Part shown: positions 10,011-20,975 of the stretch, in pieces
Layout: every line of letters starts with the position of its first letter
How positions within the stretch are numbered: the stretch's first letter is position 1
Assembly: GCF_933775445.1 (NCBI RefSeq)
Contig: NC_065875.1
Coordinates: 15,079,001 to 15,143,000, forward strand
Length of the DNA stretch: 64,000 nucleotides
Reading direction: 5' to 3'
From: Argentina anserina
Lineage: Eukaryota > Streptophyta > Magnoliopsida > Rosales > Rosaceae
Made by a program: the position numbers and the translations under genes
Notes under the pieces: model-generated
Seen by the model: the letters and a program-made list of their open reading frames with translations, nothing else
What the model was told of the DNA's origin: nothing
Databases searched by the model: none

Positions 10011-12424
10011 ATGGGCAGAAGGAAAAGAGTAGCAGATGTTTCACCCATCAACAGACAAGAACAAGAAGAATGGCAATCCACAGGACCCTGCAGATTCCAA
10101 CAGCTTCCACAGGCTCTAGTCATCGACATTCTCTCAAGGCTCTTGGTCAAGCCCCTACTCAACTGCAGGTGTGTATGCAAATCCTGGCTCTCCATTATTT
10201 CCGACCCTCATTTTTCCCTCATACGCCTTTCGAAACTACCCATTGGGATACTGATCAAAACCAGACCTGCGAAAAGGATATCGAGGGTGATTGATCATGC
10301 CCAAGTTGAAGAATGTCCTGGTTCTCATTTTCACATGGAGAAAATGAGATTTACTACTAAGAATAGCTTACCACCCCTTTCTGAATTTCAGATGATTAAC
10401 TCATGCAATGGTTTGCTTCTTTGTCTGGGGATGGTCCAAATAGAGCTGGCCCCTTGTATGTGTGCAATCCCATTTTGGGTGAATATATCACTCGTCCAAC
10501 AACTACTGGGAGGAAATTTAGCTATACCTTTATTGCACTTGGTTATAGTGCGGAAACGAAGGAATACAAGGTGCTGCAAACATGTGGCGACTATGACAAT
10601 GATGAAGGTGAGGCTCAGATATACACAATTGGTACTGGAATTTGGATCTAGAGTTCGAAAGTTAGGGGAGCGGAAAAAAATCTACCAAAGCTAGTTTTTT
10701 TTAACTAATTAATTAAGTCTAATTAAACTTTTGATAAATCACGAGAAATTTAGAGACAATAAATTTCAAATGTCAACATTAAAAGAAAACTAAAGTGAAA
10801 TAAGCCCATAATTACAATATTCAATCATATGCATAGGAGAGTCTACTTAGAATAATAGAAAAGTTAATAATATTGATGGAATCAAGAAATGAACCAAGAG
10901 CGTATATAATTAAGTAATGATTAATACAATGAACTGATTTCCTACTTAGGCTTGGGTTAATTGCTACCCAGCAAAATGAAAAATTTACATGTCCCATAAT
11001 TTTTTCTCCCAGCAGCAGCTGGGTTTGGTGTCACTTAGATCCGCCTCTGATTCGATGCTGTTCTGCATGGAGCTCTTCACTGGCTTTCCTTTGGTGGAGG
11101 AACATTTGAGTTCATATATGCGTTTAACTTTGGATCAGAACAGTTCCGCACACTGACCCCACCCGGTTACTTCAAACCGATTGAGAAGCAATTTAAACAG
11201 TGCCTAAAATTGGGAGTGGTAGATGGTTGTCTGTTTCTATGTGTCTATGGTGATGATTCTAGTAAGTTTAACATGTGGCTTATGAAGGAGTATGGTGTCC
11301 AGGAGTCTTGGACAAAAACTCTGGTAGTTGAAGGCTTGTATCTGCCAACTGAACTTGACAATGATGTTTATGAACCACTATTGTTTCTGAGGAATGGGGA
11401 CATCTTGTTGTGCTACAATGACGGAATTGTGGTGTGTTACAACCAAGGAACAAAGCGTCTCAGGGAAACTAAAGTTACTGGTCGCGCTTTCATGCAATTG
11501 GTTTACAACCCATGCTTTTATTCACTCCATGATGTTGCAAAAGGCGAGGAGATCAAAAGGTACTAAAATTTTGATAGATATACTTAGATACAATCATACA
11601 AGCATAAATGTAGTTGCCCTTCTCTGCCGCAATTTTTTTCTGCTATTTGTTGGTGTAACGGTGTTAAGCTGATTATTCTGTAGACAACCGTATTGCATCT
11701 TTACACCTACAGAAATAAGTTGTATCATAAGCTCTAAAAAGTAGGTTTCATCACAAGCATATGAATGCTGAGTACTGAAGAAGCAGTGGTGTGCCATGAG
11801 GTATTGCTTGTGTTATGCAGATTTTGTTAAATTTTCTTCTGTTACAATTACTTTATGAGTGAACTCAGGTGGTAACAGAATTCCTCTCCCCGGGTATTAG
11901 CTAGCTTATTAGTATATTATGATATTATCCCTTGTCTGTGAGTTTTGCTGAATGCTAGTGTTACAGGGTTATTGAGTTTCAACTAACATTGATGCTATAG
12001 ACCCACTTCTTAACATTTATAAGGTTCCCAAAGACATAATGAAGCAGCCAATTAGCATGTAATCCAAACAAAGACTTACCAGGCTTGCTCATCTAAGATA
12101 AACAACAAATGACAACTTCAGTGCATAATATTTATGGATAGAAGTATGAAATTTTACGAAAATATGCTTGTCACTTGCTACTGCTTAGGCTTTCACCCGA
12201 GCTCCTTGCTCAAACTATTGTTTAGCTATAAATTTGTAGATGCAGAAAATGTTCTCTGAGAATGGGATTAAGATATTCAGCCTGATTTTGTGTCTCTGAT
12301 ATGCAGGGTAAGAAACATAAAGAACTCTAAGAAGGAATTTGGTGAAGGGAGTGGTGGCTGTGCCAATTCTGGCATTCCCCAGAAGTCCAAAAAACCCAAC
12401 TCAGGCTCTGGATTGCCTGCTTAG
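10011..12424 (+). pseudogene. F-box protein gene with F-box-associated domain, disrupted
   Basis: The frame from 10011 gives an N-terminal F-box (about residues 29-75: QQLPQALVIDILSRLLVKPL ... CRCVCKSWLSIISDPHFSLI) and NSCNGLLLC, the usual start of the F-box-associated domain. Near 10424-10432 one base appears lost; the next frame continues GPLYVCNPILGEYITRP ... ALGYSAETKEYKVLQTC to GTGIWI and a TAG at about 10650. After 10690-11050 of non-coding insertion the domain resumes (AVLHGALHWLSFGGGTFEFI) to EEIKR, a GTACTA donor at 11560, and an in-frame second exon 12307-12424 after ATATGCAG that ends SGSGLPA and TAG. Intact relatives are SCF ubiquitin-ligase substrate adaptors. One frameshift, one stop and an insertion make this a probable pseudogene; sequencing error could explain the first two. 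Confidence 0.75.
10690..11050. mobile_element. Insertion in the F-box gene, probable transposon fragment
   Basis: About 360 AT-rich bases interrupt the F-box-associated domain. The right end, read on the minus strand, begins CAGAGGCGGATCTAAGTG, which looks like a hAT-type terminus. I could not find the matching left terminus or a target duplication, so boundaries are approximate and the class is tentative. Confidence 0.35.
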
Positions 12425-12979
12425 GAGGGTCTTGCTAGATCCAAATAATCCTGTGAGTTATCATAGTTTAGATCAGCGGTTGCTGGTTTAGTTATTGCTT
12501 TTATCACTCTTATCTCATGGTTCTCTGATTCAAGTCATTCAACTTGCAGGGATTGAGATTGTGTCAGCTATATGCAGTGGGCACTCAGGTTTCATCTCAA
12601 CAATGTTTTGTGTAAATGCCAAAGCAACTCTGCTTCAGTTTCTTACTCTTTTTGTTATTTGGCCCTCTGCTTCTATAGACTAATTGCATGGCTCAACTAG
12701 TGAATGTTGATCTTTTTCCCCGACATTTTATGAATATCTAAGTACTTATTTATTTCATGTATTTGACCCAGGGGATTTTCTGCTCATCTCTTTAATATGC
12801 AGTTCTATTAACTTACAACCTTCTTGAATGTCTTTCTGCATATGAACATGGAACTGCTCTAAGTAGCAGACATAAATAAGAGTTAACCATTTCATTTATA
12901 TAGATCCATTTAAACAACAGAATCCAAAAATCATACATGATAAGAAATGTGGGGTAAGCAGCTCATCTTTGCTATGATC
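12425..12979. other. Intergenic / 3' flanking DNA
   Basis: This interval separates the convergent F-box and COA4-like genes. Short open frames carry no recognisable domain. No element ends were seen. Confidence 0.5.
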
Positions 12980-13439
12980 TCACTTTCCATTGTCATCATT
13001 CTTCTTCTTCTTCCTCTCATTGCATTGCTTCAAGGCTTGAACTTCTGAAGAAAAAACAGTGTTACCCAGTTAATAAGTAACAACATAACATCACCTAAAC
13101 CCAGAAGAATTAAAACAAGGAAATAGTGAGGGAAGAGAATGCATACCCAACTGACAAGATTTCCAATTCCTATCATTCTTGACAAGGCAATCCTGCAATC
13201 CACAAAACCATAGGGGGTTTCAGGGTTTAGGGTATTAGGATTTTAGATTGTAAATTGAAAGTGTAGGACATTACCTGTAAGGCGAGATAGAGAGCAGAAC
13301 ACTCTTTGAGCTGTTTGACGTTCTCATCGTCGTCTTCTACCTCCGAATGGAGAGGCGGTGGTGGCGGCTTTGACTGGTCACTGGGTTTTGGTTCTGCCTG
13401 GGTTTCGGGTCGGGTCATTTTGCTGAGTTTCTCTCCCAT
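12980..13439 (-). CDS. Twin CX9C (CHCH) protein, COA4-like cytochrome c oxidase assembly factor
   Basis: Three exons on the minus strand, 13439-13275, 13192-13147 and 13044-12980, join in frame to 276 bases (91 residues plus TGA). Donors are GTAATG and GTATGC; both acceptors end CAG. The spliced C-terminal half reads KECSALYLALQDCLVKNDRN, then WKSCQLEVQALKQCNERKKK. It contains two C-x9-C motifs, the signature of small disulfide proteins imported into the mitochondrial intermembrane space by the Mia40 route. The WKSCQLEVQALKQC half matches the COA4 (CHCHD8/Cmc3) layout, whose members help assemble cytochrome c oxidase. The N-terminus is Pro/acidic-rich (SDQSKPPPPPLHSEVEDDDE). The start at 13439 is chosen over an upstream in-frame ATG; 13418 is also possible. 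Confidence 0.8.
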
Positions 13440-13559
13440 TTTCCGTATGGGTTCGTTGCAGTTGTTCTGATTCGGACACTCACAATATGACTGTATAAAA
13501 GCTATTATTCTTTTTTCTTTTTCAACCAAGAAACGGACTAGTAATAATGGAGTGTTACT

Positions 13560-14735
13560 CCAATGGTCCGTACCAAATAATATTTTCGGTTTTGGTATTT
13601 CAATTTTCTAACTTGTGTTTATTACGAGCTCCAATCTGACGAGCAATCTTATGCTTCTTCGTAGACTTATTGTCTTTTGTCGCATATTTCAATGCATTTT
13701 CACAATCTATAAGACAACATTTTTTCATGATAAGGTGCCCTTATAAGTTTAGAACGCTAAATATGAGTTACCACTGTCATCTAGACAGTCTACTTTGGTA
13801 CTCTTTATCTAAACAACTATTTACATTGTATTGATGCCGGTAGGGAACAAAAATTTATGAGTTGTACAGCAAGTTGTTGTATTGAGATTCTAAGCAAATG
13901 GAACTTTAATGATGTAGGGTGCATCATGAAGAGGTAAGGGGCTTAGCCACCAGTTGTTTGGAGTAACTGAGAGTATCGTCTGAAAGATACATAGTGCTGA
14001 AAAATTAGAATTAGGGAGAAAAATGTGTTTAGTCAAATAATGATGTTTCACACATAACTTATTAGGTGATTTTTAAATCATAAATGTTAGGAGCTCTTTT
14101 TTCCTCATATGGTGAATAGGTATATCGAATTAATGTCATTCATATATCCGTATGATCTACTATATAAATAAGCCGAACATATTAACTTATTTATCAGAAG
14201 CGCGCCAAAAATAACTTTTGTGCGCTTCTTGATTTTGCTTGCCGAACACGTTTGTTCTGTTCATTAGTTGTTTTGCTCGGAAAACACGTTCCAAGAACTA
14301 AAGGAATGCAAATAATATTTTTCCCTTAGTTTTCTCAATACATGTCACTGAACTGATTAATTACGTCTTTGTATTATTGAAGAGTAACAAAACATTGAAT
14401 GATTTGTTCACCCTAAACTTTGTTTTTGTTGGATCCCAAATTGCTTAGAACAACTTGTCAAAAGTTCAAAACTCAAAGTTACATGTCAATTTCTGGTAAT
14501 TAATTTGGAGAAAACTCCATCTATGACCAAGAACAAAAAAAGAAGAATTAGGTGGCAAAAAATGTGCTAACCATGGTTAGTATTGGAAGACATATTAGCT
14601 TTAACCATGGTGACTTTGTCTGGCCATTACAAAACCACAAAAACAAAAAAGTAAAAATTAAAATGCCCCCCCACACATCCAAGAGAGCTTGACGTTCTCT
14701 GTTTTCTCTCATGTAAGAGAAGAGCCATATAATTA
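13560..14735. other. Intergenic DNA, nothing recognised
   Basis: AT-rich sequence between the divergent COA4-like and RING genes. An ACCATGGTTAGTATTGG ... AACCATGGTGA pair near 14570-14615 is a short inverted motif. No ORF, RNA gene or transposon terminus stands out. Confidence 0.45.
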
Positions 14736-14742
14736 AACCAAG

Positions 14743-14748
14743 TATAAA
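14743..14748 (+). promoter_or_regulatory. TATA box of the RING E3 ligase gene
   Basis: TATAAA in CCAAGTATAAATTCAC lies about 25 bp before a CT-rich leader (CTTTCTCATTCCTCTG). The leader exon seems to end at GG|GTGCGT near 14809, giving a 5' UTR intron of 14810-15394 that closes at CTGTGCAG. Confidence 0.5.
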
Positions 14749-15397
14749 TTCACTTTCTCATTCCTCTGATCTTCTCAGACTGCTCGTACCTCTGATTTGC
14801 TCCAATCGGGTGCGTCTTGATTATCTCTGTCTTCGATTTGATAATCTTGTATCTGTATTGGGGATCTTTGATTGTATCTACTGCTGCTTGCAAGATTTCT
14901 GGGATTGGTTTTCTTATTGTCTCTTATTTAATTGGTGATCTAAAGGACTGATTTTTATTAGATTCATATTGAGTTTCACATCGGCAGCTCATAATTAAGA
15001 TTGTATGTCAAACTGGGTATGTTGAACGTGGATTAGTTATACAGCCTTGTGTTCTGGGCAGTGTTTGGTTTCTGTCTGATTCATGTGTTTTGATCGCTTT
15101 TCGTTCCGTGCTGTTGGTTATTGTTGATTTGAATAGTGAGATTTGAAGGTGTGCGGTTCAGTCTTTGTGGAATGACAATGTTTGAATGTGGTTTGTATTG
15201 GTTTTTGTTAGATTAGGTAGTAGATGATGTTGAGCTGGATTGTGAATTGTCTCATCAATGTTAGTTTTCGTAGCTTTTCGCTTGATACAGTTTTGTGTGA
15301 TTGATGAAGTGGTGATATTGTATGGCCATATGGAATGATACATGAGAGTTGAGCATATGAATACAATGAATTGAAAGATAATGTTTCTGTGCAGAAA

Positions 15398-18300
15398 ATG
15401 GCGTCGATGGTTGCCAAGGGGAGTAGTTGTACCACTCAACTGTCTCCCTCTATGACTGTTCAAGAAAAGGGTAGTAGAAACAAGAGGAAGTTCCGGGCTG
15501 ATCCACCTCTAGGGGATGCAAATAAGATTTTGCCTTTACCTCAAACTGAATGTGCAAGTTACGAATTTTCAGCAGAGAAGTTTGAAATCAGCCACCAGAA
15601 CCATGGACAAACCAGTGTCTGTGATCTGTGTTTTGTGAATCAAGACCATTCTGATGGGTTGAAACTTGACCTTGGGTTGTCTAGCGCTGTTGGTTCATCT
15701 GAGGTTGGGCCAAGCCGGCCTAGAAGTGAATCAGAGGCAGATGTGTTTCAAGATGCTGATTGGAGTGATCTCACAGAAACACAGCTTGAGGAACTTGTTC
15801 TGAGCAATTTGGGCATGATTTTCAAGAGTGCAATTAAAAAGATTGTTGCTTGTGGTTACTCCGAAGATGTTGCTACAAAGGCTGTTTTGCGGTCTGGTCT
15901 TTGTTATGGGTCTAAAGACACTGTGTCTAATATAGTGGATAATACATTAGTTTTTCTTAGGAGTGGCCAAGAAATTGATCCTTCAAGGGAACACTGTTTT
16001 GAAGATTTACAGCAGCTAGAGAAGTACATATTGGCGGAGCTGGTCTGTGTTCTTCGCGAGATTAGGCCTTTCTTCAGCACTGGTGATGCAATGTGGTGCT
16101 TATTGATATGTGACATGAATGTCTCTCATGCTTGTGCAATGGATGGTGACCCCATAAGCAGTTTCCTCAATGATGGCGTGCCAAATGGAAATTTGCCTAT
16201 TTCAAATCAACCTCAGCCCAAAGTAGAAGCCAAAAATTCAGAAATGGGCCTTCTGAATGCTGGTAAGCCGATTGCAACAATGTCTGGTTCTCCTAGCTCA
16301 CAGTCTGAGACTTGCAAACCAAGAAATTTGGGTAACAATGGATTACTACCAGAAAAAGATGGCACAACCGGAAGATCTCCATCTCCTGCTGTAGAGGAAA
16401 AAGAGGAAAAGCTTCTGGGAAATAGAAAGGTCCATTCTATTAGTACTAAAAGAGAATACATGCTTCGACAAAAGTCACTTCATTTGGAGAAAAATTACCG
16501 TACATATGGATGTAAAGGGTCATCAAGAGCAGGGAAGCTGAGTGGTTTGGGTGGTTTAATTATGGATAAGAAGTTAAAATCTGTGTCAGACTCTACCACT
16601 CTTAATTTAAAGAATGCATCTTTAAAAATAAGTAAGGCGATGGGAGTTGATTTGCCTAAAGACAATGGGAACCACATTCTTTCTTCCAGTGTTGGAACTT
16701 CTTCTCCTGGAGTTTTCAACGTGGATGCTGAGAATGCTGCTCCAGTTCTGCCTATAAACAGTATCTCATCCATGTTACCTTCTTCGAATACTTCAACTAC
16801 ATTATCGGACCCCATTACTGCAAAAGCATTGCCGCCAGCCAATCCTCCACCTATTTTATTATCTGCTGATACTGAGCTTTCCCTTTCTCTGCCTACAAAA
16901 CGTAACACTACCCCAGTGCCTGTCACCTTCACTTCTGATAACCCAAACTCTAATTTTGCTGGGATACCTTTTGATAAGTCCATGGGGCAGTGGGTACCCA
17001 GAGACAAAAAGGATGAGATGATTTTGAAGTTGGGTCCTAGAGTGCGGGATCTGCAAAATCAGCTGCAAGAGTGGACAGAGTGGGCTAACCAGAAGGTTAT
17101 GCAGGCTGCACGTAGGCTAGGTAAGGACAAGGCTGAACTGAAGTCATTAAGACAAGAGAAAGAAGAAGTTGATCGGCTGAAGAAAGAGAAACTAACATTG
17201 GAGGAGAACACCATGAAGAAACTTGCTGAGATGGACAATGCATTGTGCAAGGCTAGTGGTCAAGTGGAAAAGGCAAATTCTGCAGTAAGGAGGCTTGAGG
17301 TGGAAAATGCTGCACTAAGGCAGGAAATGGAGGCTGCCAAGTTACGGGCTGCAGAGTCAGCTGCAAGCTGTCAAGAGGTATCAAAGAGGGAGAAGAAGAC
17401 ACTCATGAAATTTCAGTCATGGGAAAAGCAAAAAACCTTGTTCAGCGAAGAACTGGTGACAGAAAGACGCAAGTTAAAACAGCTTCTACAGGAATTAGAG
17501 CAAGCTAAAGATCTCAAGGAACAATTAGAGGTATGATCTAAATAATTTATTTACATGATATCATAGGATTAGATATTACCCATAATAGACTTCCTTTTAT
17601 ATTGGTCTATGAAGTGGGTCAGTAAAGCAACATGTTAACCAATATACGATGCAGGACCAAGAAAATTTGCATTTCCAAGGTATAGACCGGATTGATATAT
17701 CAGCATTATCATTATTATCCATTATCTTTTAGACCTCAAAAGAGGGCACTGGACTGCTCCTGAAATGGATTTCATAGATGGGGTTCTTAAATACATAAAT
17801 CTGGTAGTTGCATTGGATATTTACAGTTGAATTCATCCATTTGACTATTTGAGCCTAGCTATGCTTTGTTAGTGTTCCATTTATTCATCTTGTAGGAATG
17901 ACATTCTACTTTATTTATTGATACTGGGGCATATGATGTGATAAGAGTGTATAGAACTGTCAAACTGATGCTAGCTTGTCATTATCTTCTACTAGCTCCC
18001 ATATGGGCAGACATGCAAACACACAATTTTCTTACTTAGATTTGTCAATCACACAGTTTTAAGAAATCTGACACTCTGAAAGTTACGACTAAGCTAAGGG
18101 TTTGATTCTAGTGATGCATTGTTGGGAATACTTCTGTACAACTCGTTTTATAGAACCTGTAATTTGATGTTGTTGATGAGTTTACAATTGTTTCTTTCGT
18201 AGTTACTGTCATAGGTTTTACTTCTGAGCTTCTTCTCACTGAAAGGGGAAAAATTATCACAGGCTAGATGGCATCAAGAGGAGAAATCAAAGGAAGAGCT

Positions 18301-18805
18301 ACGTGAGCAGGCAAGTTCAATAAAAAAAGAAAAGGAACAACTTGAGGTGTCAACAAAATCCAAAGAGGATCAGATCAAACTGAAAGCAGAAAGCAATCTG
18401 CAGAAGTACAAAGATGATATTCAGAATCTCAATGAAGAAATCTCCCAGTTGAGACTCAAGAGTGATTCTTCAAAGATTGCAGCCCTTCGGAGGGGTGTAG
18501 ATGGAAGTTATGCCAGCAGGGTAACAGATGTTGAAAATAGTCTGGATCAGAAGGACTCCCAGATGCCATATATCTCAGAGGTAGCAAAGGATTTGCATGA
18601 TGACTCTGAGACAGGAGGGGTGAAACGCGACAGGGAATGTGTGATGTGCCTCTCTGAGGAAATGTCTGTGGTCTTCCTCCCATGTGCTCATCAAGTGGTC
18701 TGCAGAACTTGCAATGAGCTCCACGAGAAACAGGGTATGAAGGACTGTCCATCGTGCAGGAGCCCCATACAGTGGCGTATTTCTGTACGTTACGCTCGAT
18801 CTTAA
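15398..18805 (+). CDS. RF298: RF298/RF4-type RING-HC E3 ubiquitin ligase
   Basis: Coding exons are 15398-17530 and 18263-18805, joined in frame at EEQLE|ARWHQEE, for 891 residues. The ATG at 15398 lies three bases after a CTGTGCAG acceptor of a 5' UTR intron. Residues about 130-260 hold the conserved plant domain of this family (DWSDLTETQLEELVLSNL ... KKIVACGYSEDVATKAVLRS ... AMWCLLICDMNVSHACAMDG). A Ser/Pro-rich middle follows, then a long coiled coil from about 560 to 800. The C-terminus is a C3HC4 RING (CVMCLSEEMSVVFLPCAHQ ... CRTC ... DCPSCRSPI). Family members such as Arabidopsis RF298 and RF4 are putative ubiquitin ligases of poorly known substrate. RF298 and RF4 are paralogues, so the symbol is a family-level call. 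A polyadenylation-like AATAAAG lies at about 18839. Confidence 0.9.
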
Positions 18806-18849
18806 CCATCTGAGATGGTATCCAGCTGAGTGTTCTGAATAAAGATTGT

Positions 18850-19655
18850 GGGACTCCTGTGAATTGAATAATGCTTTTGGATCACTCCTTTTTTAAGTTT
18901 TGACAGACAAGTTTGCCTTTGTATTCCAATGTTGATGCCGTTGGTTTGATCATTTTCTCACCAGTTGCTCAACAGACAACAATGTACTAGTTTGCAATCT
19001 ATACGGGCTATATGTTTATATCCTTAAATTTTGATCCTTTATCACAGATTCAGTTTCAAGTATTTATGAAATAATACAATCTGAATAATATCATTATTTT
19101 TGCACATATGATTAAATTAAAATGCGTATAACGGAGACCAAAAACCCAAAAATTCAACAAAAATTGGATGACTGCCATATATGTTGATAAATCATAAATG
19201 ATAACAAAATAGAAGGTAGGATTCTTCCCATTCCATGGTGACGATAGTCATTTGCGTCCACTGGCGATACACGTGGCATGTAATGCTTGGACTAAAAAAA
19301 CATAAATTTAATTTTTTTTAATTGTGGCGAAGGAGGGGTGGTGACCCCACTGTAAGCCTTTTTAAGACATAACAGGTTGTCAAGTCATCACTGACATCAG
19401 CAGCGTCAACCGTTATAACAGATTTTTCTATCCCTTTTGAGGTAAAATACCTAAAGTGTCCTCGTATTTATTTCTCCTAGAAGATACTGTTTTTGTTGTG
19501 GGAATAATTCTTCTCAGATATGGTTGTTGAATTGTGTGCCATATTTTAGGGCTAAATGTAACAAGTCCTCTTGTGAAATTCACTGCAATATTCCGATGAG
19601 CATTAAAATATACTGATTATGCATTTTAGAGAAAATGAAATTTTGGAGAAAAATT
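18850..19655. other. Intergenic 3' flank
   Basis: AT-rich DNA downstream of the RING gene. A CACGTGGC G-box-like word occurs near 19270. No coding text seen. Confidence 0.4.
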
Positions 19656-19659
19656 GTCA

Positions 19660-20025
19660 AATTTTCACTACAACAGCTTCTTCGTCTCATTCTCTAAAAT
19701 AGAGAGAGATGAAAGAGGAGAGATGATTCTCCATAATTACAGGATTTGGCAAAAAAATTACATAACTAAATATTAAATGTTACACTTCCTCCAACAATTC
19801 AAACTTAGATTATAACCAATCAAAAATATGAAAAATTTATTGTAAGCTAACAATATAAGAATATGTAATACTTTATGGTAATAATTAATGATAAAATTGA
19901 ATATTTTTCTTATTGTAATAAATGAGAAATCTGTAAAATAAAAAAACTGTTGAAGTTTGAGCATGAAAATTTTGAAATTTACTTCTCTATTTTGGAGAAA
20001 ATATGGAGAAGCTGTTGAAGATGCT
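19660..20025. mobile_element. Foldback-type MITE
   Basis: The left end, CAACAGCTTCTTCGTC followed by CTCTAAAATAGAGAG, matches the reverse complement of the right end, CAACAGCTTCTCC ... CTCCAAAATAGAGAAG, which is preceded by GAGCATCTT. The GAGCATCTTCAACAG terminus is a common plant MITE end. The interior is AT-rich and non-coding. No clear target duplication was seen. Confidence 0.55.
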
Positions 20026-20168
20026 CTTACATAACAATTATCAGAAAACAGTGAAATAAAAAAAATGTTGGAGATGAAAATTTTGAAATTTGCTTCTCTA
20101 TTTTGGAAAAAATATAGAGAAGCTGTTGAAGATGCTCATACATAACAATGATCAGAAAACAGTGAATA
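19962..20168 (+). repeat. Tandem duplication of a MITE terminus, about 111-bp period
   Basis: The segment GATGAAAATTTTGAAATTT ... TTCTCTATTTTGG ... GAGAAGCTGTTGAAGATGCTC ... ACATAACAAT(T/G)ATCAGAAAACAGTGAA occurs at about 19962-20062 and again at about 20073-20168 with few differences. The duplicate carries the MITE right end plus about 40 bp of flank, so it arose after insertion. Confidence 0.75.
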
Positions 20169-20613
20169 AATTTTTTATAACTCCAAATGATAAAATTTAC
20201 TGCTCTATTAATTGATACATAAATCAGATGAGATGACTTTCCATCAAATTCTATCCCTTTTTCTTTTTGTTGTCTTTTGGTTTCCAAACATATGGGGATA
20301 GCCGGATAGCAATGAATCATATAAGAAATTGTTTTAGTGATAGACCTTGTTATTGCTAAATGAAAATTTTATATCCATGATTATGTGACGTGTCACAAGC
20401 ATCCTGACACGTGGCGCGCTCTAGCTTCTTGTAGCATTTGTAATTGTGAAGCAAAATGGTCAAACTCAAACACCCAAGGAGTTCAAAAGTTTAAGTAAGA
20501 AGCAAGACACGTTATACAGTTCTCTAACTTTCGTCCACTCATGTCACATATCAGACCAACCCAACCGCCATTTTTCGTGTTCTGAAGAAGCTCTGCAACT
20601 CAAAAACACCCAG

Positions 20614-20970
20614 GTAATAATTCTCACACACCCTCCAATCTTCTTTGCTATAGAAGTATGAGATTATGTAATATATGATCATCACAAAACGATGTTGGAC
20701 ACAAATCATTTTTCACTGTCGGCAAGCTAGCTTTTTGTGTTTTTACTCAACAGAAACAACCCAATTCTATATGCAAAGCGAGGAGCTAGGCATGTTTGTT
20801 AGGGAGGGTACTAAACTTTGGTTTTGGTCATAATTTAACCAAGTATTAGCCTTTGTTAGCTTTTGTTTTGCCAAGTATTCCTTGTAAATTGTAATTCTCG
20901 GCCTGATCCAACAGATTTTTTGGTGATCTCACAAGTATTGAAGCCTATATATAGTGACAAAAGTGGACAG
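20614..20970 (+). promoter_or_regulatory. Possible 5' UTR intron / promoter region of PPDK
   Basis: A donor-like CACCCAG|GTAATA at 20613/20614 and an acceptor-like GTGGACAG at 20970 would remove most of the sequence before the ATG at 20976. Alternatively TATATATA at 20946-20953 is the core promoter, but that leaves almost no 5' UTR. cDNA ends would decide. Confidence 0.35.
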
Positions 20971-20975
20971 CCAAA

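Noticed and set aside
15158..15463. Two minus-strand frames upstream of the RING gene
   Set aside because: They cover the 5' UTR intron and start of the RING gene on the other strand and lack domain text.
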